Shown: positions 7,880 to 16,542 of the stretch, piece after piece
Layout of the letters: each line of letters starts with the position of its first letter
Position numbering within the stretch: the stretch's first letter is position 1
Assembly (NCBI GenBank): GCA_963730165.1
Contig: CAVSQS010000005.1
Coordinates: 558,001-622,000 of the forward strand
Source of the DNA: DASSQJ01 sp963730165
GTDB taxonomy: Bacteria; Actinomycetota; Actinomycetes; Actinomycetales; Dermatophilaceae
Direction of reading: 5' to 3'
Length of the DNA stretch: 64,000 nt
Program-made: the position numbers and the translations under genes
The notes under the pieces: model-generated
Database searches by the model: none
What the model was told of the DNA's origin: nothing
Seen by the model: the letters and a program-made list of their open reading frames with translations, nothing else

Positions 7880-9232
7880 TCACCCGCGGGGCGGCTCCGC
7901 CACCCAGGCGGCCAACGCGTGCTCGAGGCGCTCCGCGAGCCAGGTTCCCTCGGGGAGGTGCACCGGGTCGGAGACCACCGTGACGACGACCCGTCCGTCG
8001 TAGGACAGCACGTCGAAGGATGCAGTGACGTCGCCGGGGTTCGTGGCCACCGGGACGACCTCACGGACCAGGGAGCCGTCGACCGCGAGCGGGCGGTCCG
8101 GGCCGCGGACGTTCGTGACGAACGTGTGGACCAGCCGCTGGTGGTCGACGAACAGCTGGAAGAGGCCGACGGCGGCGAGACCACGGAAGAGGGGAGTGAG
8201 CAACGCCGCCGAGCTACCCGGCGACCGACCCCGCAGCCGGTCGCGCTGCGCGACGAGAGCGGCGAGCCGCTGGTCGGGTGTCACCCCGACGGGCACGCGG
8301 ACGGGCACCGCGCCCACCGCGTTCCCGGGCAGGTCGTCCCCGGCACCCCGGCGGGCCGAGACCGGCACCGAGACGACGAGCTCGTCGACCCGCTCACCGC
8401 GGCGCCGGAGGAGCTGGGCGAGCGCCTCCACGACGGAGGCCACGACGAGGTCGTTGAGAGTCGCCCCCCGGTGGTGCGCCGCGTCGACGAGCGGACCGAG
8501 GGCGCACCTCGCGACGTCGAGCCGTCGCCCCGCGGTGCCCGGGGCGAGCAGGCTGCACGACTGCGCGCGGGTGCCTCGCCCCCCGGCCAGCGACCGGGCG
8601 CCGTGCCGGGCCCGGGCCCACCGGGCCGGGAACGTGCGGACGGCCCGTACCCGCTCGAGCCAGGCATCGGCGTAGAGGGCCCCGACGCCCGGGTCGCGCG
8701 CCGACAGCCGCGGGACCAGGGCCGGCGGCCCGACCCCGGCGCCAGGTCCCGCAGGGTGGTCGGCGAGGGCGCCGAGCACGGCGAGGCCACCGATGCCGTC
8801 CGCCAGCGCGTGGTGGGCGACGACGACGAGGGCGAGCGCGTGGTCGTCGTCGTCGGCGAGCACCTCGGCGCGCCACAGTGGCTCGCTGCGGTCGAGCGGG
8901 GTCAGGACGAGCCCGGCGGTCGCCCCGAGGAGCGTGTCCTCGCCGAGGGGCCCGGCCCGGTCGAGCACCCGCACTCCCACGCGACGGTCCACGTGCGCGG
9001 CGTCGACCGGTAGCCACACCGGCCGGCCCGCGCCGGGCGGGGTGCCCCGGAGTCGGGTCGCCAGCCGGGGCACCGCGGCAGCCCGGCCGGCCACGACCGC
9101 GCGCAGCTGCTCGGCGCCGGCCGCGCCGTCGAGGACGAGCAGAGCGGCGATGTGCATCGGGACCGGGCCGCGGTCCACGGCGAGGTTGAGCACGTCGTCG
9201 GGCCCGGCCCGCTCGAGCCGTGGACGACCCAT
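7880..9232 (-). CDS. Wax ester synthase / diacylglycerol O-acyltransferase (WS/DGAT)
   Basis: 450 residues. The N-terminus MGRPRLERAGPDDVLNLAVD and the acyltransferase motif HHALADG (HHxxxDG, in VVVAHHALADGIGGLAVLGA) define the bacterial WS/DGAT family, which joins fatty acyl-CoA to diacylglycerol or alcohols to make storage lipids. Further family blocks are GATLNDLVVASVVEAL, VVSVPVSARRGAGDDLPGN (the PVSxR-type region), and the C-terminal TFVTNVRGPDRPLAVDGS. It would act at the inner face of the membrane. Substrate choice cannot be read from sequence. It is a single gene with no lipid-storage neighbours. Confidence 0.9.
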   Translation of the reverse strand: MGRPRLERAGPDDVLNLAVDRGPVPMHIAALLVLDGAAGAEQLRAVVAGRAAAVPRLATRLRGTPPGAGRPVWLPVDAAHVDRRVGVRVLDRAGPLGEDTLLGATAGLVLTPLDRSEPLWRAEVLADDDDHALALVVVAHHALADGIGGLAVLGALADHPAGPGAGVGPPALVPRLSARDPGVGALYADAWLERVRAVRTFPARWARARHGARSLAGGRGTRAQSCSLLAPGTAGRRLDVARCALGPLVDAAHHRGATLNDLVVASVVEALAQLLRRRGERVDELVVSVPVSARRGAGDDLPGNAVGAVPVRVPVGVTPDQRLAALVAQRDRLRGRSPGSSAALLTPLFRGLAAVGLFQLFVDHQRLVHTFVTNVRGPDRPLAVDGSLVREVVPVATNPGDVTASFDVLSYDGRVVVTVVSDPVHLPEGTWLAERLEHALAAWVAEPPRG

Positions 9233-9296
9233 GGCCCAACGCTAGGACCCGTCACCGCGCCGGCGCCATCCCGAGGCGCCCGACGCTGCGGCGTGA

Positions 9297-9383
9297 TCAG
9301 CGGGTGACGGCGTAGACGGCGGCGACGACGAGGAGCAGCGCGAGCACGCCGAGCGTCATCCTCCGCCGGAAGAGGGGGGTCAC
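9297..9383 (-). CDS. Possible 28-residue one-helix membrane peptide
   Basis: Starting at GTG 9383 (35 bases after the MFS stop), the frame encodes VTPLFRRRMTLGVLALLLVV and then AAVYAVTR. It has a basic start followed by one hydrophobic helix of about 18 residues. An inner ATG at 9359 would give a 20-residue version. It lies on the same strand just after the MarR-MFS operon and could be its last cistron. Peptides this short are easily chance frames in GC-rich DNA, but a clean basic-plus-helix layout and the operon position support it. No family is known to me. Confidence 0.4.
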   Translation of the reverse strand: MTPLFRRRMTLGVLALLLVVAAVYAVTR

Positions 9384-9417
9384 CGCGCACTCCCGGGCCC
9401 GGGGAGGCAGGACGTCG

Positions 9418-10722
9418 TCACCGCGCCGCCTCGGGTACGGGCACGGTCGGCCGGCCCGGCTCGGGCAGGGGCACCGTGCTCACCGTGAGACGGGGACGGC
9501 GCTGCGACTCGTAGCTCACGCGGACATTCTCCGACCTCGCGAGGAAGATCGACACCGCCACGACCGACAGCCCCACGGCGAGGGAGCCCACCCCGATGGT
9601 CCACCGGGGCCCGAACTGCTCGGAGATCCACCCGATCGTCGGGGCCCCGGCGGGGGTGCCGCCGAGGAAGATCGCCATGTAGAGGGCCATGACGCGCCCA
9701 CGCATCTCGGGGGCGACCCGCGTCTGGACCATGGCGTTGGCCGTCGTCATCGCCGTGAGCGCGGTCAGCCCCACGGGCACGAGGGCGACGGCGAAGAGGG
9801 TGTACCCGGGGGCCATCGCCGCCAGCGCCGACGCGACCGTGAAGCCGACGAGAGCGAGGAGCAGCACGCGCAGGCGCGGCACCTCGCGGCGGGCCGCGAG
9901 CAGGGCGGCGGTCAGCGAGCCGATCGCCATGATCGACCCGAGCAGGCCGTACTCGCCGGCCCCTTTGCCGTACACCTGGGTCGCCATGAGCGCGGTGGTG
10001 ATCTGGAAGTTCATCCCGAAGGTCCCGAGCACGAACACGAGGACGAGCACGAGCTGGATGTCGCGGCGGTGGCGCACGTACGCGAAGCCCTCGCGGATGC
10101 CTCCACGGGCGTCTCCGCGCGGGGAGGGGCGCAGCTCGGACCCGCGGATGAGCACGAGTGCGCCGAGGACGAAGAGGAAGGTCAGCGTGTTGAGCAGGAG
10201 CGCCTCGCCCGTGCCCCACGCGGCGATGACGAGCCCGGCCAGTCCGGGGCCGATGAGCCGGGCGGCGTTGAACGACGCGGAGTTGAGCGCGACGGCGTTC
10301 GCGAGCCGTTCGGGAGGGACGAGGTCGGAGACGAAGGCCTGGCGCGCCGGGTTGTCGATCGCGGTCGTCACCCCCTGGACGAGCGCGATGACGTAGACGT
10401 GCCACAGCTGCGCCACCCCGGTGACGGCGAGGACGCCGAGGAGCAGGCTGGTTGCCGCGAGCATCGACTGGGTGGCGAAGAGGATCCGGCGGCGTGGGAA
10501 GCGGTCGGCGACCAGGCCCGCCCAGGGCGCGAGGAGGAGGAAGGGCAGGAACTGGAGTCCGGTGACGACACCCAGGGCCGTGGCCGACCCGCTCGTGAGC
10601 ACGGTGAGGACGAGCCAGTCCTGACCGACCCGGCCCATCCACGTCCCCGTGTTGGAGATCAGCCCGCCGCCGAACCAGAGGCGGTAGTTCCGCACCTCGA
10701 AGGAGGTCCAGGTCGGGCTCAT
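9418..10722 (-). CDS. MFS exporter (enterobactin/macrolide-exporter-like)
   Basis: 434 residues beginning MSPTWTSFEVRNYRLWFGGG. Twelve hydrophobic segments are spread along the protein. The loop after helix 2 carries the MFS signature (GLVADRFPRRRILFATQ), and NPARQAFVSDLVPPERLANAV is a well-known block of the EntS/MefA-like (DHA3) exporters. The start ATG overlaps the stop of the upstream marR gene (ATGA), so the two are translationally coupled. It probably pumps a toxic or signalling compound out of the cell and is controlled by that regulator. The C-terminal 35 residues are a charged, proline-rich cytoplasmic tail. Confidence 0.9.
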   Translation of the reverse strand: MSPTWTSFEVRNYRLWFGGGLISNTGTWMGRVGQDWLVLTVLTSGSATALGVVTGLQFLPFLLLAPWAGLVADRFPRRRILFATQSMLAATSLLLGVLAVTGVAQLWHVYVIALVQGVTTAIDNPARQAFVSDLVPPERLANAVALNSASFNAARLIGPGLAGLVIAAWGTGEALLLNTLTFLFVLGALVLIRGSELRPSPRGDARGGIREGFAYVRHRRDIQLVLVLVFVLGTFGMNFQITTALMATQVYGKGAGEYGLLGSIMAIGSLTAALLAARREVPRLRVLLLALVGFTVASALAAMAPGYTLFAVALVPVGLTALTAMTTANAMVQTRVAPEMRGRVMALYMAIFLGGTPAGAPTIGWISEQFGPRWTIGVGSLAVGLSVVAVSIFLARSENVRVSYESQRRPRLTVSTVPLPEPGRPTVPVPEAAR

Positions 10723-11177
10723 TCGGTCGCCACCCGGGCGAGCACGGCGGTGGCCGCGCGCAGGAGGGCGCGCTCGTCGTCGTCGAGCTTCTCGAGGCGC
10801 ACGGCGAGCCACTGGTCGCGACGACGCTTGGTGTCGTGCACCACGGCACGACCGCCGTCGGTGAGCGAGAGGATGACCTGCCGCCCGTCACTGGGGTCGT
10901 CGGCGCGGGCCACGAGACCGAGGTCGACGAGCGAGGCGACGGTGCGCGACATGCTCGGGGCGCTCACGCGCTCGATCTCGGCGAGCTCGCGCGGGGTGCG
11001 CGGCTGGTCGACCAGCCGCAGCAGCACGGAGTACTGGTGCGGTGCGACATCGGTCGTGCTCTCGAAGCGGACCCGTCGCGAGATGATCATGCACGCGAGG
11101 CGCAGATCGGTCGTCAGCTGGTCCTTCTGGGCTCGCGTCAGCCGCGTCGTCTCGGTGTCGGACGGGCTCCCGGCCAC
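10719..11177 (-). CDS. MarR-family transcriptional regulator
   Basis: 152 residues from GTG 11177 behind a GAGGAG site. The winged-helix core is clear: VAPHQYSVLLRLVDQPRTPR, ELAEIERVSAPSMSRTVASL (recognition helix), LVDLGLVARADDPSDGRQVI (wing with the D-x-R-D/Q pattern) and LSLTDGGRAVV. MarR proteins bind as dimers to near-palindromic DNA and release on binding a small ligand. It is co-transcribed with the MFS exporter and probably represses its own promoter; a matching inverted repeat lies 33 bases upstream. The ligand is unknown. Confidence 0.92.
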   Translation of the reverse strand: MAGSPSDTETTRLTRAQKDQLTTDLRLACMIISRRVRFESTTDVAPHQYSVLLRLVDQPRTPRELAEIERVSAPSMSRTVASLVDLGLVARADDPSDGRQVILSLTDGGRAVVHDTKRRRDQWLAVRLEKLDDDERALLRAATAVLARVATE

Positions 11178-11209
11178 GGCTGCTCCTCGGCTCGATCGAT
11201 CGCGGATGC

Positions 11210-11235
11210 TTAGCAGAACTCATTACCTCTGCTAA
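11210..11235. promoter_or_regulatory. Inverted repeat upstream of marR, likely MarR operator
   Basis: TTAGCAGA and TCTGCTAA form perfect 8-base arms with a 10-base spacer, making about two helical turns. The site is in a locally AT-rich patch 33 bases upstream of the marR start, where the promoter is expected. Symmetry, spacing and position suit autoregulation by a MarR dimer. No other gene is close enough on the right (next start at 11523). Confidence 0.65.
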
Positions 11236-11522
11236 CTATTCCACGCCGGCCCCAGGTTCCGCCGGGTGCCCCGGGCCCGGGCCCGGGCGGAAGCGGAAAC
11301 GCTCCGCCGCAGCCGCCGGGCTACTGCTTCCGTCGGCCCGACGTCGACGTGCATCACACCGCCCCTCGTGGGGCTCCACGTCCGCGCCCGGGGCCCGTCG
11401 TCGTCCGGGCACCCAGCGGATCCCGGCCGCCCGGGACACTCGCCTCTGGGACCGGGATGAGGCCGGCGCGGAGCCTGTTCCTCGACGACCCGCGGATGGC
11501 GGGTCCCGACGGAGGAGTCCCC
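11236..11522. other. Intergenic stretch, no gene seen
   Basis: Together with the MarR operator region this makes about 345 bases without a gene. It starts with GC-rich simple sequence (repeated cccggg near 11268-11290). I see no convincing small frame, hairpin or RNA gene. It probably carries the promoter of the membrane-protein/two-component operon that begins at 11523, whose ribosome site (GGAGGAG) is at its right end. Confidence 0.5.
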
Positions 11523-12197
11523 ATGCAGTCAACCCGCTACACCATCGCCGGGGTCGTGTCCCTCGTCGGCGGCGGGGCCGCCATCCTCGCGCAGTACCTG
11601 ATCACCCCGCTGAAGGGGGGAGACGCCGGGACCGCGGCGCTCCTGGACACGGCGGCCGCACACCACACCGCGATGGGGTGGGCGCTCGCACTCGACGTCG
11701 GCGTCCTGCTCGCGGCTCCGGCGTTCCTGTTCATCGGGGCCCTGGCCGGCCTGCGCACCTCACGCCTCGCCGGAGTCGCGACGGGCCTGCTGTTCTTCCC
11801 CCTGCTCATGAGCCTGCCGCCCGTCTTCGGACTGGACGGGCTGGTCTACCTCGCGGCCACGCAGCCGGATCGCGGTGCCATGACGCAGCTCGTCGACAGC
11901 TGGCAGCAGTCGACGTGGTACGCCGTCGGCCTGTTCCCCTATGTGCTCTGCCAGCTCCTCGGGTCGGCGATGATGGCGCTCGCCCTGGTGCGCGCCCGGA
12001 CCGTGCCGAGATGGGCGGCGGTGGCCACGGGCGTCTGGCCGATTCTCACGACCCTGGGAATGGTCCTCGGCGCCGCGGCCCTCGGTGCGCTCGGGTACGC
12101 CGTCCTGCTGGCGTGCTGGTCGGCCTGCGCCGCGAGCATCGTCGGACAGCGCGCGGCCCTCGATGCGGAGCCTGTGCCCGTTCTCGTGGAGCCATAG
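11523..12197 (+). CDS. Multi-pass membrane protein of unknown function
   Basis: 224 residues from ATG 11523, chosen because GGAGGAG lies 6-12 bases upstream. It begins MQSTRYTIAGVVSLVGGGAA and has about six hydrophobic helices (near residues 7-28, 50-75, 82-112, 135-160, 165-188 and 190-210), with a short loop holding HHTAMGW. No motif that I can name is present. It ends 4 bases before the histidine-kinase gene and is almost certainly in the same operon, so it may be an accessory membrane sensor or the first target of that system. Both roles are guesses. Confidence 0.75.
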   Translation: MQSTRYTIAGVVSLVGGGAAILAQYLITPLKGGDAGTAALLDTAAAHHTAMGWALALDVGVLLAAPAFLFIGALAGLRTSRLAGVATGLLFFPLLMSLPPVFGLDGLVYLAATQPDRGAMTQLVDSWQQSTWYAVGLFPYVLCQLLGSAMMALALVRARTVPRWAAVATGVWPILTTLGMVLGAAALGALGYAVLLACWSACAASIVGQRAALDAEPVPVLVEP

Positions 12198-12201
12198 TCC
12201 G

Positions 12202-14208
12202 GTGACCGCGGCAGAATCGTCTCTCGTGGACGGATGGCTGGCCAGGGCGGGCCGGTTCGCGATCGCGGTGGCGGCGCTCGGCGTCGCGGTGTCCGTGGCC
12301 GTGGTGGCCGCGTGGGAGCGCCACCCGCTCGCCGTGGTGCTCGCCGCCGAGGCCGTCGTCATGATGCCGCTGGTGATCGTCGGTGCGGCCGCGGTCCGTG
12401 GAGCGCCGGGCAACGTCGTCGGCTGGCTGCTGCTCACCAGCGGGATGTTCATGCCCGTCGCGATCGCCGGGTACCTCTACGGCCGGGCCGCGTTCGACGG
12501 GGGGCACGACCTCCCCGGCGCGTCGTTCGCGGCCTGGCTCGACGGCTGGCCCTGGGTGCCCGCCCAGCTGTCGGTGGCCTTGTTCGCGCCCCTCCTGTTC
12601 CCCGACGGCCGGCTTCCCTCGAGGCGGTGGCGGATCCTGGTGGGGCTGGATCTCGCGCTGTGTGCCGCGCTGGTCCTCTCGACCCTTCTCGCCCCCGGAC
12701 TGCTCGACTGGCCGGAGGTCGCCAACCCGACCGGCCTGCCCGGCCCGGCGGGACAGCTCGCGAGCACACTGATGGGAGCCATCGTGCTGGTGGCCCCGCT
12801 CACCCTCGCCGGGGCGATCGGCTTCGAGGCGCGGGCCCGTCGGCCGGCCGGTGACGCCGCCACCGCCGCCGTCCGCCTGGTCCGTCCGGCGGTCTGGCTG
12901 CTCGTCCTCTCCTGGTGGAGCTGCGTCGCGCTCGGCGCCGCGGGCGTCGACGTCATCTACGCCCTGCCCCTGGAGTCGTTGGGGATGGTCGCCGTCGGTG
13001 TCACCTGCTGGGTGGCGATCCGGCGCTACCAGCTCTTCGACGCTCGTCTCGTCGTCCGGTGGACCCTCGTCTACTCGGGACTGACCATCTGCATCCTCCT
13101 CCTGTACGGGCTGGTCGCCCTCGCGCTCACCCGGTTCGGCGCACCCCACGCCACCGCCCCGGTCGCCGTGGTCGTGGCCATCCTCGTCGCGCTCCCCCTG
13201 CGGGACCGTCTCCAACGCGCGGCCAACCGCCTCGTCTTCGGCCTGCGCGCCGACCCGGTCGCCACCCTGTTGACGCTCGGCGAGCAGCTCGAGCGGGCGG
13301 CCGCCGCGGAGGACGTGCTCCCGGCCGCCGCGCGGTCGCTCCAGCGCACGCTGCGCCTCCGGCACGTCGCCATCCTCGACGGCGAGCGCCTGGCCGCCGA
13401 GGCCGGCGAGGCGGACGGGCCCGGGGAGGGACGGCGCGTCGAGGTGGAGCTCGTCTATGCCGGCGAGACCGTCGGTCTGCTCGTGGCCACGCAGGCGGAG
13501 GGCGACACCCCGATGGACGCCGAGAGGGCTGCCCTGCTCGCCGGGATCGCACGCCCCGTCGCGGCGGCCCTGCGCGCCACAGCACTGGGCCGGGACCTCG
13601 CGGCCTCCCACGAGCAGCTCGTCTCCGCGACCGAGGAGGAGCGGCGCCGGCTGCGCCGCGACCTGCACGACGGACTCGGCCCGGTGCTCAGCAGCGCCGT
13701 GCTCGGCGCGTCGCGGGCTCGCGACCTGGTGGTCTCCCGGCCGGACGCGGCGGAGGCGCAGCTGACGCAGCTCACCGCCCTGCTCCAGGACGCGGTGTCC
13801 GACGTGCGCCGCCTGGTCTACGAGCTGCGACCCCCCGCACTCGACGAGCTGGGACTGGTCGGCGCGCTCGACGAGCACGCGCGGTCGCTGGGCCACTTCA
13901 CCGTGGTAGGCCCCGGCCCGCTCCCCCCGCTCGGAGCCGCGGTCGAGGTCGCGGCCTACCGCATCGCCATGGAAGCCATGACCAACACGGTGCGCCACGC
14001 CAGGGCCGACCACGGCGAGGTCACCATCTCGCTCGAGGGCGGCCTGCAGGTCGTCGTCACGGACGACGGCGTCGGCCTCCCGCAGGGCTACCGGGCGGGC
14101 GTGGGCATCTCGTCGATGCGCGAGCGGGCCGCCGAGCTCGGCGGGACCTGCCGGGTCGAGGCGGCCGAGCACGGGGGGACGGTGGTGCGGGCATGGCTCC
14201 CGACGTGA
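12202..14208 (+). CDS. NarL-type sensor histidine kinase (LiaS/DesK class)
   Basis: 668 residues from GTG 12202. The first 345 residues are an integral membrane region with about eight to ten helices. A short GAF-like segment follows (about 350-460), then the HisKA_3 dimerisation box EEERRRLRRDLHDGLGPVLS with the phosphorylated His489, and a HATPase_c domain (IAMEAMTNTVRHARADHGEV, VVTDDGVGLPQGY, GVGISSMRERAAELGG). It autophosphorylates and passes the phosphate to the LuxR-type regulator whose gene overlaps its end by 16 bases. The many-helix sensor suggests that it detects something in or on the membrane; the signal is unknown. Confidence 0.93.
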   Translation: MTAAESSLVDGWLARAGRFAIAVAALGVAVSVAVVAAWERHPLAVVLAAEAVVMMPLVIVGAAAVRGAPGNVVGWLLLTSGMFMPVAIAGYLYGRAAFDGGHDLPGASFAAWLDGWPWVPAQLSVALFAPLLFPDGRLPSRRWRILVGLDLALCAALVLSTLLAPGLLDWPEVANPTGLPGPAGQLASTLMGAIVLVAPLTLAGAIGFEARARRPAGDAATAAVRLVRPAVWLLVLSWWSCVALGAAGVDVIYALPLESLGMVAVGVTCWVAIRRYQLFDARLVVRWTLVYSGLTICILLLYGLVALALTRFGAPHATAPVAVVVAILVALPLRDRLQRAANRLVFGLRADPVATLLTLGEQLERAAAAEDVLPAAARSLQRTLRLRHVAILDGERLAAEAGEADGPGEGRRVEVELVYAGETVGLLVATQAEGDTPMDAERAALLAGIARPVAAALRATALGRDLAASHEQLVSATEEERRRLRRDLHDGLGPVLSSAVLGASRARDLVVSRPDAAEAQLTQLTALLQDAVSDVRRLVYELRPPALDELGLVGALDEHARSLGHFTVVGPGPLPPLGAAVEVAAYRIAMEAMTNTVRHARADHGEVTISLEGGLQVVVTDDGVGLPQGYRAGVGISSMRERAAELGGTCRVEAAEHGGTVVRAWLPT

Positions 14209-14846
14209 TCTCCGTCGTCGTCGTGGACGACCACCCCATGTTCCGCGCCGGCCTGCGCACCCTCGTCGAGGAGGCCGACGGGCTCCAGCTCGCCGGGGAG
14301 GCCGAGGACGCCGCCGCGGCCGTCGCCCTGTGCGAGGAGGTCGCTCCCGACGTCGTCCTGATGGACGTCAGGCTGGCCGGCGCCAGCGGGATCGAGGCGA
14401 CCCGTCAACTGACCGCCCGCCTCCCCGGCACGGCCGTCCTCATGCTCACCATGCTCGAGGACGACACCTCCGTGTTCGCGGCCATGCGCGCCGGGGCCCG
14501 CGGCTACATCCTCAAGGGCGCGGCCCCCGGCGACATCCTCCGGGCGGTCAGGACGGTCGCCGCAGGTGAGGTCATCTTCGGCGCGGCGCTCGCCCGCCGG
14601 ATGGGGCACTTCTTCACGGCAGGACGCGAAGGAGAGGCCCACCCGTTCCCGGAGCTCACCACCCGGGAACGGGACGTCCTCGACCTCCTGGCCGACGGCC
14701 TGGCCAACGGCGTCATCGCCGAACGACTCGGCCTTTCCGAGAAGACGGTCCGCAACAACGTCTCCAACATCTTCGCCAAGCTGCTCGTCGCAGACCGGGC
14801 CGCGGCCGTCGCGAAGGCCCGCTCGTCGGGGCTCGGTTCCACCTGA
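14193..14846 (+). CDS. LuxR/NarL-family response regulator
   Basis: 217 residues. The receiver domain (1-120) has the acidic pair in VVVVDDHPMFRAGLRTLVEE, the phosphorylated Asp58 in DVVLMDVRLAGASGIE, and the conserved Lys in GYILKGAAP. The C-terminal LuxR-type helix-turn-helix (about 150-210) reads LTTRERDVLDLLADGLANGV and IAERLGLSEKTVRNNVSNIF. The gene overlaps the histidine-kinase gene, so the two are a cognate pair. Target genes are unknown; the membrane protein at the head of the operon is the first candidate. Confidence 0.95.
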   Translation: MAPDVISVVVVDDHPMFRAGLRTLVEEADGLQLAGEAEDAAAAVALCEEVAPDVVLMDVRLAGASGIEATRQLTARLPGTAVLMLTMLEDDTSVFAAMRAGARGYILKGAAPGDILRAVRTVAAGEVIFGAALARRMGHFFTAGREGEAHPFPELTTRERDVLDLLADGLANGVIAERLGLSEKTVRNNVSNIFAKLLVADRAAAVAKARSSGLGST

Positions 14847-15003
14847 CTCCCCACCGATGCGCGACCGGGTCGGCACGTGCGCCGCGACGGCGCCGCCACC
14901 CGACGTGCGTCTCTGTGTCCCGATCGGAGGACGTGCAGGCAGAATGTCGTGTGCCCAGTACGTCGGGTCGCCCACGACGTGCCTCGGGCGGAGGTGGAGC
15001 GCC

Positions 15004-15612
15004 ATGACGAGGTACGCCCGGATGTACCGGCTCGGGATCCGGCCCTGGGAGCGCTACGGTACCGCCGCCGCGGTGAGCATCGCGGCGCTCCTCGATCGTG
15101 AGGAGACGGAACGCTCTCGCCCGCTCGGCCGCGCCCTCGACCTCGGCTGTGGCCGTGGTCAGTACACCCCGGAACTCCGACGTCGGGGTTGGCAGGCCGT
15201 CGGCATCGACAACGTGCCGTCGGCCGTCGCGGAGGCCGCCGGCCGGGACACCAGTGGCGCGTCGTACGTCGTCGGGGACGTCACGGACCTGCCGTCCGCC
15301 GACCTGGGATCGTTCGACTTCTTCCTCGACATCGGCTGCTTCCAGGGCCTCGACCCCGGACAGCAGGCAGCAGAGGGAGCGGGCGTCACCTCGCTGGCCA
15401 GCCCGGGTGCCACGGTGCTGATGCTCGCCTTCGGCCCCACCCGGATGCGGTCGCTGATCGAGGGGGTGTCGCAGGAGGACGTCGAACGGGCCTTCCCCCG
15501 GTGGGAGCTCGCCTCCGTCGACCCGGCCCAGACCCGAGGGCTCGGTTGGCCCATGAACCGTTCGCGGCCACAGTGGTACAGGCTGCGCCGAACCCCGTCC
15601 GGGCGAGGGTGA
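15004..15612 (+). CDS. Class I SAM-dependent methyltransferase
   Basis: 202 residues from ATG 15004, chosen because GGAGGTGGAG lies directly upstream; an earlier in-frame ATG at 14944 has no such site. After MTRYARMYRLGIRPWERYGT comes motif I of SAM binding (GRALDLGCGRGQYTPELRRR), an acidic end of strand 2 (AVGIDNVPSAV), motif II (ASYVVGDVTDLPSADLGSFD) and the DFFLDIGCFQGL region seen in thiopurine-like and DUF-type small-molecule methyltransferases. The substrate is unknown. It may have its own promoter in the 157 bases after the response regulator. Confidence 0.85.
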   Translation: MTRYARMYRLGIRPWERYGTAAAVSIAALLDREETERSRPLGRALDLGCGRGQYTPELRRRGWQAVGIDNVPSAVAEAAGRDTSGASYVVGDVTDLPSADLGSFDFFLDIGCFQGLDPGQQAAEGAGVTSLASPGATVLMLAFGPTRMRSLIEGVSQEDVERAFPRWELASVDPAQTRGLGWPMNRSRPQWYRLRRTPSGRG

Positions 15613-15776
15613 GCGAGATGCCGCACGACGCCGCGAGGAGCGTCGGCGCCCCGTCTCCCCGCGATGACGCGGTGAACGGCGCCCGAGGCGGTTGTTGCCG
15701 CGTCCACACCCGAGGTGCCCGCCACCGCGCGCCCGGCCACGGCGCTCCGGCCCCCGGAGGTGTCCGCCCCCGACTG

Positions 15777-16370
15777 TCAGGACGACGTGCCGAGTCGGTG
15801 TCGCACCACCCTCCGGCGCAGGGTGGGCGCCGCCTCGACCTCGTAGCCGGCGTCGAGGAAGACCTGGAGCAGTCCGACCGACGCCTCGTCCCAGATCACC
15901 GTCTTCCCGGGCGGCGGCTGGGTCGGGTAGCCCTCGAGGACGGCGGCGCCGGCGCGGCGGCCGTACTCGACCGTGGCGGCGGCGAGCTCGTACATCAGCC
16001 CCTGCCGCCGGAAGCCCTTGCGCACGACGAAGCAGGTGACCGACCACACGCCCTCGAGGTCGGGGTCCATCCGCATCCACGACTTCTGCCGCGCCCAGAT
16101 CCGCGGGTAGTTCTCACGCGGCTCCACGGCGACCCAGCCCGCCGGCTCGCCGTCGACGTACCCGATCAGGCCGGACGTCGGGCCGCTGCCGCCGCAGCCG
16201 ACCTGCTCCAGGAGCGCGGCGTCGCGCGCCTCCTGGGTCGTGTCGCGCCAGATCCAGCCCGGCACCTTGAGCGCCTGGCACCGGCACCGGCGCGCGCCGC
16301 CGGCGTCGAACACCGCCTCGACGTCCTCGTTCGTCGCGTCGTTGGCCGGTCGCCAGCTGAACTCGGGCAC
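15777..16370 (-). CDS. GNAT-family N-acetyltransferase
   Basis: 197 residues from GTG 16370 (VPEFSWRPANDATNEDVEAV). The central acetyl-CoA site is visible: VWSVTCFVVRKGFRRQGLMY contains the GNAT motif A pattern (Q/R-x-x-G-x-G/A variant RKGFRRQG) and is followed by YELAAATVEYGRRAGAAVLE. The upstream half has a cysteine-rich turn (GGARRCRCQALKVPGWIWRD), typical of a group annotated as GNAT proteins acting on small molecules. It would transfer an acetyl group to an unknown amine. It is a stand-alone gene with spacers of about 165 bases on each side. Confidence 0.85.
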   Translation of the reverse strand: MPEFSWRPANDATNEDVEAVFDAGGARRCRCQALKVPGWIWRDTTQEARDAALLEQVGCGGSGPTSGLIGYVDGEPAGWVAVEPRENYPRIWARQKSWMRMDPDLEGVWSVTCFVVRKGFRRQGLMYELAAATVEYGRRAGAAVLEGYPTQPPPGKTVIWDEASVGLLQVFLDAGYEVEAAPTLRRRVVRHRLGTSS

Positions 16371-16542
16371 ATCGCGAGGCTAGTGGAGGGCCGGCACTGC
16401 CGCCTCGTTCGGGATCACCTGGACGGGTGGGGTGACGACGAGACGAGGAGCAGCGATCCCGTGACGACGGAGGCGAGCCCCGTGCGGGCGCCCTGCCCGA
16501 CGCCCGACGCCGACTCGATGGGCGCGTGGCTAGGCTGGCCCG

